From contig JAFYKQ010000046.1 of the NCBI GenBank assembly GCA_017537565.1, positions 1 to 32,394 of the forward strand: DNA of 32,394 nt, written 5' to 3'. The position numbers and the translations under genes are program-made. Below, piece after piece: positions 18,789 to 25,581 of the stretch; positions within the stretch are counted from its first letter, which is position 1; every line of letters starts with the position of its first letter. The notes under the pieces were generated by a model that was not told the DNA's origin, searched no databases, and saw only the letters and a program-made list of their open reading frames with translations. The DNA comes from Flavobacteriales bacterium. Its GTDB lineage: Bacteria > Bacteroidota > Bacteroidia > Flavobacteriales > UBA1820.

Positions 18789-19100
18789 ATGTTTGCAATT
18801 GTAGAAATAGCGGGGTTTCAGTACAAAGTACAAAAAGACCGTTACATCTATGTAAACCGTCTTAAAGGCGAGGTTGAGGATAAAATCACTTTTGATAAAG
18901 TGCTTCTACTCTCTACCGACACAGATGTTAAAGTAGGCACCCCGACTGTATCAGGAGCCAAAGTTGAGGCTACAATCCTTGAGCACCTTCGCGGTGAAAA
19001 AGTCATCGTATTTAAGAAAAAACGCAGAAAAGGCTATCAAGTTCAGAACGGTCACCGTCAGTACTTGACAAAAATCCTTATAAGCGATATCATTGCGTAA
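18789..19100 (+). CDS. rplU: 50S ribosomal protein L21
   Basis: The 103-residue product matches L21: MFAIVEIAGFQYKVQKDRYI at the start, GAKVEATILEHLRGEKVIVF in the middle and KKKRRKGYQVQNGHRQYLT, the rRNA-binding basic segment, near the end. L21 binds 23S rRNA in the large subunit. It precedes rpmA by 39 bases, the nearly universal arrangement. A consensus promoter lies just upstream. Confidence 0.97.
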   Translation: MFAIVEIAGFQYKVQKDRYIYVNRLKGEVEDKITFDKVLLLSTDTDVKVGTPTVSGAKVEATILEHLRGEKVIVFKKKRRKGYQVQNGHRQYLTKILISDIIA

Positions 19101-19139
19101 TTAAACCAAGTCTAACTTTTTAATACCATTATATAGAAC

Positions 19140-19403
19140 ATGGCACACAAGAAAGGCGTCGGCAGTTCCAAGAACGGTCGTGATTCAGAAAGTAAACGTC
19201 TTGGTGTAAAGATTTACTCTGGTGAAGCAGCTGTAGCTGGCAACATCATAGTACGTCAAAGAGGTACTGTACACCACCCTGGTAAAAACGTAGGTATAGG
19301 TCGTGACCATACTCTTTTTGCCACAGCAGACGGTATAGTTTCTTTTACTAAAAAACAGGGCGACAAATCTGTCGTAAGTGTTCTTCCAGTAGCAGAAGCT
19401 TAA
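19140..19403 (+). CDS. rpmA: 50S ribosomal protein L27
   Basis: The 87-residue product matches L27: [20 protein letters not shown], then [32 protein letters not shown] and a C-terminal VSFTKK region. The N-terminus reaches towards the peptidyl transferase centre and starts directly with AHKKG, without the cleavable extension found in Firmicutes. It is co-transcribed with rplU and followed by a strong terminator. Confidence 0.97.
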   Translation: MAHKKGVGSSKNGRDSESKRLGVKIYSGEAAVAGNIIVRQRGTVHHPGKNVGIGRDHTLFATADGIVSFTKKQGDKSVVSVLPVAEA

Positions 19404-19441
19404 TTCAACACATACTATGGCGGTAGTAGTCCGCTAATGTC

Positions 19442-19474
19442 AAAAGCGGTTCCCATCGGGAACCGCTTTTTTTA
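19442..19474 (+). terminator. Rho-independent terminator of rplU-rpmA
   Basis: A 13-bp perfect stem (19442-19454 with 19458-19470, core AGCGGTTCCC) and loop ATC are followed by T residues. Confidence 0.92.
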
Positions 19475-19505
19475 TCATCAATCCATACCCTATCTCACTA
19501 TAAAC

Positions 19506-19535
19506 CACAGGCGGTTTGCAAGCAAACCGCCCGTG
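19506..19535 (-). terminator. Possible terminator hairpin downstream of argH
   Basis: A 10-bp perfect inverted repeat GGCGGTTTGC/GCAAACCGCC (19510-19519 and 19522-19531) is extended by CAC/GTG with one mismatch. It lies 24 bases past the argH stop on the minus strand. The T tract after it is weak, so termination may be inefficient. Confidence 0.5.
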
Positions 19536-19558
19536 TTTTACCTGGCAGTATAACCACA

Positions 19559-20848
19559 TTACTTATCATTGATAGCACGGTCCATCTTCTCTCGTATCAT
19601 ATCATTACGCAAGTTACCCACCGAGCCTATATGAGTATGACATACCCTCTTTTCTGGACAGAAATTACCCTCCATTATATCACGCCCCACCTTCTTATAT
19701 GCATCGCGGAAAGGAATTCCGTTTATGACCATCTTGTTAACCTCTTCTACCGAAAATATATACAGGTAACGCTCATCTTCCAGCAGATTATCACTCACCT
19801 TAATGTTTTCGAGCATAAATATCGCCATATCTATGCAGCTTTTAAGCGTCGATATAGCTGGCACAAAACTTTCTTTGAGTAGTTGCAGGTCTCGCTGATA
19901 ACCCGAAGGCAGGTTATTCTGTATCATAGTAAGTTCCATAGGCAAGGTCTGTATCTTGTTACACTTACTACGAATGAGTTCAAACACATCTGGATTTTTC
20001 TTGTGTGGCATTATGGAAGAACCAGTAGTGAGTTCGTCTGGGAATGACACAAAACCAAAGTTTTGACACATATAAAGACATATATCCATAGACATCTTGG
20101 ATAGTGTTCCCGCCACCGATGCCATAGCCATAGCCGTAGTCTTTTCCAGTTTACCTCGGCTCATCTGTGCAGCTACACTGTTTACCTTCATCTGTGAGAA
20201 ATGCATATGACGTGTCGTTGCCTCACGGTCTATCGGGAACGAACTACCATAGCCTGCCGCCGAACCCAATGGATTTTGGTCGGCTATCTTATATGCAGCA
20301 TTAAGCATATATACGTCATCTATGAGGCTTTCGGCATACGCTCCAAACCACATACCAAACGACGAAGGCATAGCCACCTGCAAATGCGTATAACCTGGTA
20401 GCAATACGTCTTTATACTTTTCAGAAAGAGACATCAGCAGGTCAAAAAGACGCAACACACCATCGCGTATATTAAGTATCTCATCACGAGTATAAAGGTG
20501 CATATCCACCAGCACCTGGTCATTGCGAGAGCGAGCCGTATGTATCTTTTTACCCGTATCGCCCAGGCGTTCTGTAAGCATAAATTCGATTTTGGAATGC
20601 ACGTCTTCAAACGTATCCTCTATCACAAATTCACCGTTATCTACCACCTGCATTATATCGTCCAGTTCACGATTTATGTCTTCCAGTTCCTTTTCTGTAA
20701 GCACACCTATACTACACAACATAGCCGCTTGAGCTTTGTTTCCTTCTATGTCATAACGCGCCAATACCGTATCCAGTACACGGTCATTACCCACCGTAAA
20801 GATGTCTATCTTTTTATCTATGGAATATCCTTTGTCCCAAAGTTTCAT
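19559..20848 (-). CDS. argH: Argininosuccinate lyase
   Basis: Splits argininosuccinate into arginine and fumarate, the last step of arginine synthesis. The 429-residue product starts MKLWDKGYS at ATG 20846-20848. The frame is open to 20914, but those residues overlap the end of argE and are not family-like. It has HTARSRNDQV, the fumarase/lyase signature GSSIMPHKKNPD with the active-site Ser loop, and the TTAMAMASVAG region. The start is 13 bases after the argE stop, so the two are one transcript. In Bacteroides relatives arginine is made through N-succinylated intermediates, and deacylation precedes ArgG and ArgH, which fits this pairing. Confidence 0.95.
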   Translation of the reverse strand: MKLWDKGYSIDKKIDIFTVGNDRVLDTVLARYDIEGNKAQAAMLCSIGVLTEKELEDINRELDDIMQVVDNGEFVIEDTFEDVHSKIEFMLTERLGDTGKKIHTARSRNDQVLVDMHLYTRDEILNIRDGVLRLFDLLMSLSEKYKDVLLPGYTHLQVAMPSSFGMWFGAYAESLIDDVYMLNAAYKIADQNPLGSAAGYGSSFPIDREATTRHMHFSQMKVNSVAAQMSRGKLEKTTAMAMASVAGTLSKMSMDICLYMCQNFGFVSFPDELTTGSSIMPHKKNPDVFELIRSKCNKIQTLPMELTMIQNNLPSGYQRDLQLLKESFVPAISTLKSCIDMAIFMLENIKVSDNLLEDERYLYIFSVEEVNKMVINGIPFRDAYKKVGRDIMEGNFCPEKRVCHTHIGSVGNLRNDMIREKMDRAINDK

Positions 20849-20861
20849 ATCTATATTTCTT

Positions 20862-21947
20862 TTATTGTTTTTTCTCCTCCAGAATCTTTGAAAGCAGGGA
20901 GATGTATATATCAAGCCCTTCTTTTAGTTCGTTTATCTCTATGTATTCATCTGCCGTATGTGAACGAGCACTCTCTCCCGGTCCTATTTTAAGCGAAGGA
21001 CACGATAGAAGTGCTTGGTCTGAAAGTGTAGGCGAGCCAAACATTTCCAGCCCCATCTCTACTCCCGCCACCACTATTGGGTGAGTCACAGGTATAGACG
21101 ATGCTCTACGACGCATATTACGTGGTGTAGCCTCGGCTTTAATGATAGAGCAGATGGTCTCCATTATCTCTTCATTGGTATAGACATCGGTAGGGCGTAT
21201 GTCTATTACGTATGAACAGGTCGATGGTATCACATTGTGTTGAGTCCCCGCATTTACCATCGTTACATTCATATGCACCTCGCCCAGTGTAGGCGACACC
21301 CTTTCAAAGCGATAATTTTTAAGAGCCGCTATATCCTCTATGGCGTGATATATAGCATTATCCCCTTCGCTACGGGCAGCATGTCCGCTTACTCCACGTG
21401 ACACACAGTCCACCACCAAGAGTGATTTTTCGGCTACAGCCATCTTCATACCAGTAGGTTCCCCCACTATCGCAAATTCATATGCAGGAAGTAGCGGCAG
21501 TATAGCGGTAAGGCCTCCCGCCCCCGAACGCTCCTCTTCGGCTACAGCAGCCAATATGAGATTATACTCCATATCTCCCCTGTCATAGAAATGCAAGAAC
21601 GTCTCTATAAGACACACTAACGGGCCTCCCGCGTCATTACTTCCCAATCCATATAGACGTCCTTCTTCCTGCACAGGAGTATATGGGTCGCGAGTATAGC
21701 CCTCCACCGCACGCACCGTATCGTGATGTGAACACAATAGTATAGATGGTTTGGCAGGAGTATAATGAGCATTTACCGCCCATATATTATTTAAATGGCG
21801 GTTTACCTCCTTTACTCCTTTTGACTTAAGGTATTTTTCTATAGCAGTAGCCGTAGCATCTTCCTGCCCACTTATCGACGGTATCGATATGAGTTCTTTA
21901 AGAAGTCTTACGGCTTTTTCATCTCGTGTGATAGTGGCACTCATCAT
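20862..21947 (-). CDS. argE: M20-family deacylase of arginine synthesis (ArgE-type)
   Basis: The 361-residue zinc-dependent M20 peptidase-family enzyme has the metal and catalytic motifs LLCSHHDTVR (His-x-Asp), GSNDAGGPL (bridging Asp), AVAEEERSGAGG (catalytic Glu pair), VGEPTGMKMAV and a C-terminal SARSHTADEYIEI with the last His ligand. It removes the acyl group from acetyl- or succinyl-ornithine or -citrulline. In Bacteroides the pathway uses N-succinyl intermediates with a special transcarbamylase, so the substrate here is probably an acylcitrulline. Members can also be annotated DapE; the argH neighbour decides for arginine. It lies 41 bases after the gene before it. Confidence 0.88.
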   Translation of the reverse strand: MMSATITRDEKAVRLLKELISIPSISGQEDATATAIEKYLKSKGVKEVNRHLNNIWAVNAHYTPAKPSILLCSHHDTVRAVEGYTRDPYTPVQEEGRLYGLGSNDAGGPLVCLIETFLHFYDRGDMEYNLILAAVAEEERSGAGGLTAILPLLPAYEFAIVGEPTGMKMAVAEKSLLVVDCVSRGVSGHAARSEGDNAIYHAIEDIAALKNYRFERVSPTLGEVHMNVTMVNAGTQHNVIPSTCSYVIDIRPTDVYTNEEIMETICSIIKAEATPRNMRRRASSIPVTHPIVVAGVEMGLEMFGSPTLSDQALLSCPSLKIGPGESARSHTADEYIEINELKEGLDIYISLLSKILEEKKQ

Positions 21948-21988
21948 ATTATATTTACAAGTGTCAAATATACGTTTTTACTCTCACA

Positions 21989-22795
21989 TTAAAAATATGT
22001 AGGCACACCTCTGTTTGCCAGGTTTTCGCCCGTGAAACGACGCATCTTTTCGTTCAGTTCACGATAAAAATCCCCTAGCATAGTTATTCCCACACCGGGC
22101 GAGAACATTTCCCCTGGCACAAATACCGTAAGAGCGTGTTCTGTGTACTGTCCCATAGTAAAGGCATCATCATCTGTAAGAGCCACAGGACTATCTGGCA
22201 GGAGTATTAGTTGTGGGTCCATCAATTTTAATGTAGATAAATCCACCTGTGCGTCTTTTTTGGCTATATCCTTATATACATTTGACAGAGCATTTACTTC
22301 CAGTAGTTCTGTGATGATATTTCCTCCAGCAGCCACCGTATATGGCTCTCGCCCCGTAAAGAAAGCTGTACGTATAGGTTCCATATCCTTAACACGACGA
22401 CGTGTCTCATCTATACCATACATCATACGTGTTACCAATTTTTCGGCCTGTGTGCTACGGGCTACCGTACGAGCTACACGATATATTTCACGTTCTACCT
22501 CATCTATGCTTCCTGCATCAAACGTTATCACATCTATACCGTTACTTTTTAGCTCATCTATAAAATTTTCTGCAACGGGAACATCTGGTGTGAGGTAAAT
22601 GGCCTGTGTTCCTATACTTTTTAAGTGTTCTATCGTTACATTTTCCACCTGTCCCAACGATGGCACCGTAGCAAAAAGCGGGTATCTGGAAGATTTTTGT
22701 GATACTGCACCCAATAGTTTTTCTGCCACTCCTAGTGCCAAAAGCAGTTCGGTGGTACGGGGTGATAGTGATGCTATTTTCTGATATACTGACAT
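21989..22795 (-). CDS. Helical-backbone (class III) substrate-binding protein without signal peptide
   Basis: The 268-residue product resembles BtuF/FhuD-type binding proteins: KIASLSPRTTELLLALG near the start, SLGQVENVTIEHLKSIGTQAIYL, the long helical linker around residues 90-140, and LKLMDPQLILLPDSPVAL. Such proteins bind cobalamin, haem or siderophores for ABC import. Here there is no signal peptide and no adjacent permease or ATPase. The predicted -7 box (22825-22832) leaves only about 20 leader bases, so a longer N-terminus is unlikely. It is therefore probably cytoplasmic, with unknown ligand. It heads the run argE-argH with a 41-base gap and may share their transcript. Confidence 0.8.
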   Translation of the reverse strand: MSVYQKIASLSPRTTELLLALGVAEKLLGAVSQKSSRYPLFATVPSLGQVENVTIEHLKSIGTQAIYLTPDVPVAENFIDELKSNGIDVITFDAGSIDEVEREIYRVARTVARSTQAEKLVTRMMYGIDETRRRVKDMEPIRTAFFTGREPYTVAAGGNIITELLEVNALSNVYKDIAKKDAQVDLSTLKLMDPQLILLPDSPVALTDDDAFTMGQYTEHALTVFVPGEMFSPGVGITMLGDFYRELNEKMRRFTGENLANRGVPTYF

Positions 22796-22824
22796 TTAAC
22801 TATTTTTTATGGCTTTCTATGGGA

Positions 22825-22832
22825 CAAAGGTA
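22825..22832 (-). promoter_or_regulatory. -7 element of the binding protein-argE-argH unit
   Basis: The minus strand reads TACCTTTG, matching TAnnTTTG, 29 bases before the start codon. The -33 region is only T-rich. Confidence 0.55.
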
Positions 22833-22885
22833 CTACATATTCCCTGCATAGAAAATAAATTTTTTGGATATATTTTGAAAAAATA

Positions 22886-22916
22886 TTTGCAAATAAAGAA
22901 AATGTGCGTATCTTTG
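22886..22916 (+). promoter_or_regulatory. Consensus promoter of tRNA-Asp
   Basis: TTTG (22886-22889), 19 bases, TATCTTTG (22909-22916). The tRNA begins 36 bases after the -7 box. Confidence 0.85.
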
Positions 22917-22952
22917 CACTCGCTGATGGGGACGAAATCTCCTCGTAAAAAA

Positions 22953-23026
22953 GGTTTGGTAGTTCAGCTGGTTAGAATACATGCCTGTCACGCATGGGGT
23001 CGCGGGTTCGAGTCCCGTCCAGACCG
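22953..23026 (+). tRNA. tRNA-Asp (anticodon GTC)
   Basis: The acceptor stem GGTTTGG pairs with CCAGACC through one G-T pair. The D arm contains AGTTCAGCTGGTTAGA, the anticodon stem CATGC/GCATG surrounds CTGTCAC with GTC at 22987-22989, and the T arm is CGGGTTCGAGTCCCG. The discriminator base is G. CCA is not encoded (the next bases are CCC). Confidence 0.97.
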
Positions 23027-23031
23027 CCCCG

Positions 23032-23061
23032 AAAAAGCCTCCACTACGGTGGGGGCTTTTG
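23032..23061 (+). terminator. Terminator of tRNA-Asp
   Basis: The stem AAAAGCCTCCAC/GTGGGGGCTTTT (23033-23044 with 23049-23060) has one G-T pair and a TACG loop. It begins five bases after the tRNA. Confidence 0.85.
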
Positions 23062-23071
23062 GTTTTAAATT

Positions 23072-23142
23072 ACTTGCGGGATATTTGGCGGGATAACACA
23101 TATCTTTTAAGCGTGGTCGCTATTGAAATCCCATCCAGACCG
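23072..23142 (+). pseudogene. Decayed second copy of tRNA-Asp
   Basis: From 23115 the sequence repeats the tRNA 3' half (22998 onward), with GGTCGC, then TCCAGACCGCCCC and the start of the terminator, broken by a one-base gap and several changes in the T arm. Upstream, 23091-23116 aligns with 22971-22997 at roughly two thirds identity, including the former anticodon arm (CTGTCAC became CTTTTAA). Stems are broken, so it is not a working tRNA. The 5' limit is approximate. Confidence 0.6.
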
Positions 23143-23148
23143 CCCCCG

Positions 23149-23183
23149 AAAAAGCCTCCGCTCTAGCGGAGGCTTTTCTTTTT
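23149..23183 (+). terminator. Terminator retained by the decayed tRNA copy
   Basis: A perfect 12-bp stem AAAAGCCTCCGC/GCGGAGGCTTTT (23150-23161 with 23166-23177) and a T-rich tail. It is a paired variant of the first tRNA terminator. Confidence 0.85.
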
Positions 23184-23269
23184 TACCCAAACACATACTT
23201 CCTCCCACCTCAAAATCATAAGAAATACATAAAATATGAGAAAAACTATAAAATACGGTCAAATGTTAG

Positions 23270-23277
23270 TAAATTTG
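23270..23277 (+). promoter_or_regulatory. Candidate -7 element of the protease gene
   Basis: TAAATTTG matches TAnnTTTG, 49 bases before ATG 23327. No -33 TTTG is seen at the usual distance. Confidence 0.45.
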
Positions 23278-23326
23278 ACGCGTAAAGAATGCCGCTATCT
23301 CTCCTAGAGGAGTTAAAGATAAAACT

Positions 23327-25447
23327 ATGATAAAGATGATAAAGAAATACAGATTCTTATTGGGAAGCTCTCTCATAGTATTGGTAGGGCTTTGCACACT
23401 TATACGTCTTAACGCTTCACAGCCGTCTGAATCACCTACACGTCAACCTCAGAAAGAAGAATTTATACTCCAATTAGTGAGTTACATACTATCTGAATGG
23501 CATTACAATCCCAAGGCGGTAGATGATTCGCTTTCTGTTGCTGTATTTGACGGTTATATGTCCACCCTTGACTTTGGCAAGAGATTCTTCACTACGGCCG
23601 ATGTCGCTGTACTGGAAAAATACCGTTATGATGTAGATGATCAGATAATGAATGGAGACCTATCGTTCTTTAACAGCTCTACACAGATATTCAAGGAGCG
23701 TATGCGTCAGGTTTCATCAGAACTGGACACTCTACTTAAAGACCCTATGGACTTTACCATAGACGAATACTACACGACAGAAGAAACAACATACCCAGCC
23801 TCTCGCGAAGAGATGATAGACCGCTGGCGTAAATATCTTAAATACAATATCCTTACACGCATTTATGCCGACGAAGAAATAGAACGTGAAAAAGCCGCCA
23901 AAGACTCTACATATAAACCTCGTACGTACGACGAAATAGAAATCAAGGCTCGCGAAGGCGTTCTTAAAAACTATCACGACTACTTCCGTCGTATGGAGAA
24001 ACTATCCAGTGACGACTGGTTCTCTATGTATGTAAATTCGCTTACTACATACTACGACCCTCATACCACATATATGGCTCCCGAGGAAGAAAAAGAGTTT
24101 AACGAGTCTATGTCTGGACAGATGGAAGGCATAGGCGCCGTCCTGCAACAGAAAGACGGTTACATAACCGTTTCCAGTATAGTCCCAGGTGGTCCTGCCG
24201 CCAAGGACGGCAATCTGGCAGCCGGAGACCAAATCCTGGAAGTAGCACAGGGAGATAGCCTGTATGTAAACATCGTGGGAATGATGCTAGATGATGCGGT
24301 AGAGATGATACGCGGTAAAAAAGGCACAACGGTACGTCTTAAAGTTCAGAAAGCTGCCGATGGCTCATTCCGCGAGATATCCATCGTACGCGACGTGGTA
24401 GAGATAGATGAGACATTTGTACGTAGTGCCGTGGTAGAAAAAGACGGTCGCAAGTACGGCGTTATATACGTTCCTAAATTCTATGTCAATTTTGAAGACA
24501 AGAATGCACGTGAGTCTGCTGCCGACCTTGAAAAAGAAATACAACATCTCAAGGAAGAAGGCGTTGAAGGTCTTGTCATTGACTTACGAAACAACGGTGG
24601 TGGAGCTCTTTCGGGAGCGGTTAAAATGAGTGGACTATTCATAGACAAAGGCCCCGTCGTTTCCACCAAGAGCCGCAACGGTTACCCTCGCTCACTCAAT
24701 GATGATATAGAAGGTCTATCGTGGGACGGTCCTATGGTGGTAGTCATCAATGGACTTTCGGCTTCGGCATCAGAGATTTTTGCGGGAGCAATGAAAGACT
24801 ACAACCGTGCCGTGATAGTAGGTTCACCCCAGACGTTCGGTAAGGGAACGGTACAAAACGTGATAGAACTGGACGATATGGTACGCAGCGAGCTGTTTGG
24901 AAAAGAAAAATTGGGAGCTCTTAAACTGACGATAGAAAAATTCTACCGCGTGAACGGTGCCGGCAACCAACTGCACGGTGTAGCTTCCGATGTAGTACTA
25001 CCAGATGCCGTATCGGTACTGGATATGGGCGAAGGAACAGAAAAACACGTTATGGGCTGGGACTCTATCCCCAGTGCAGGATATGACCGCTTGGACAATG
25101 ATTTCACACCTGTTATAAATGCAGCTCGCGAGAGAGTAAAAAAATCCCCATATTTCAACCTGGTGAGCGAAAATATAGACTGGCTCAAAGCTCGTCGAGA
25201 GATAAAACAGGTGCCTCTTTCTATGGAAAAATTCCGCGAAGACGACCATAAATATAAACAAGAAGCCAAAAAATTTGACTCAATAGGCAAATACACTTCG
25301 CCTTATGATTATGTTTCACCTCGCTACGAATTGCCACAGGTAGAGAAAGACACCATTCTAGCCTCCAAACGTGCATCGTGGCACCGCGACCTTAAAAAAG
25401 ATGCAACACTGGCAGAAAGCATAGAGATACTATCCAGTATGAAATAA
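23327..25447 (+). CDS. prc: C-terminal processing peptidase (Prc/Tsp type, S41)
   Basis: The 706-residue product has an N-terminal membrane anchor or signal (residues 8-27), a Tsp-type N-terminal helical region (45-255), a PDZ domain (about 265-345) and an S41 protease domain. The catalytic Ser lies in GLSASASEIFAG (477-488) and the Lys is K506 in FGKGTVQ; LVIDLRNNGGGALSG (416-430) is the usual preceding strand. The C-terminal extension after residue 560 is typical of the long Prc group. It degrades or trims periplasmic proteins from their C-termini. A second in-frame Met at residue 4 could be the real start. It is followed by its own terminator. Confidence 0.93.
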   Translation: MIKMIKKYRFLLGSSLIVLVGLCTLIRLNASQPSESPTRQPQKEEFILQLVSYILSEWHYNPKAVDDSLSVAVFDGYMSTLDFGKRFFTTADVAVLEKYRYDVDDQIMNGDLSFFNSSTQIFKERMRQVSSELDTLLKDPMDFTIDEYYTTEETTYPASREEMIDRWRKYLKYNILTRIYADEEIEREKAAKDSTYKPRTYDEIEIKAREGVLKNYHDYFRRMEKLSSDDWFSMYVNSLTTYYDPHTTYMAPEEEKEFNESMSGQMEGIGAVLQQKDGYITVSSIVPGGPAAKDGNLAAGDQILEVAQGDSLYVNIVGMMLDDAVEMIRGKKGTTVRLKVQKAADGSFREISIVRDVVEIDETFVRSAVVEKDGRKYGVIYVPKFYVNFEDKNARESAADLEKEIQHLKEEGVEGLVIDLRNNGGGALSGAVKMSGLFIDKGPVVSTKSRNGYPRSLNDDIEGLSWDGPMVVVINGLSASASEIFAGAMKDYNRAVIVGSPQTFGKGTVQNVIELDDMVRSELFGKEKLGALKLTIEKFYRVNGAGNQLHGVASDVVLPDAVSVLDMGEGTEKHVMGWDSIPSAGYDRLDNDFTPVINAARERVKKSPYFNLVSENIDWLKARREIKQVPLSMEKFREDDHKYKQEAKKFDSIGKYTSPYDYVSPRYELPQVEKDTILASKRASWHRDLKKDATLAESIEILSSMK

Positions 25448-25456
25448 AACCACAGG

Positions 25457-25489
25457 AAAGAGGAGCACATATAGTGTTCCTCTTTTTTG
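25457..25489 (+). terminator. Rho-independent terminator of the protease gene
   Basis: The stem AAGAGGAGCAC/GTGTTCCTCTT (25458-25468 with 25474-25484), one G-T pair, loop ATATA, followed by T residues. Confidence 0.88.
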
Positions 25490-25520
25490 ATGAAAAGATA
25501 TTGTAGAAACATAAAAAAAA

Positions 25521-25551
25521 TTTGAATTTTTAATCCATACTTGTATTTTTG
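25521..25551 (+). promoter_or_regulatory. Consensus promoter of the PurF-type gene
   Basis: TTTG (25521-25524), 19 bases, TATTTTTG (25544-25551), 30 bases before ATG 25582. Confidence 0.85.
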
Positions 25552-25581
25552 TAGCCACGAAATAAAAAGCAACTTTCACTT

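Noticed and set aside
19506-19535. Operator or attachment site at the strong inverted repeat after rpmA
   Set aside because: It lies between convergent gene ends, where a terminator hairpin for argH is the simpler reading.
20849-20914. Longer argH start overlapping argE
   Set aside because: The extra residues are basic and Trp/Phe-rich and not ArgH-like; ATG 20848 gives the usual N-terminus.
22809-23096. Open frame across the tRNA-Asp gene
   Set aside because: It reads through a clear promoter, tRNA and terminator; not a protein gene.
22953-23177. Integration site of a mobile element at tRNA-Asp, with the second copy as an attachment repeat
   Set aside because: Only about 117 bases separate the copies, no integrase is present, and similarity extends beyond the 3' end into the rest of the tRNA and the terminator, which fits tandem duplication better.
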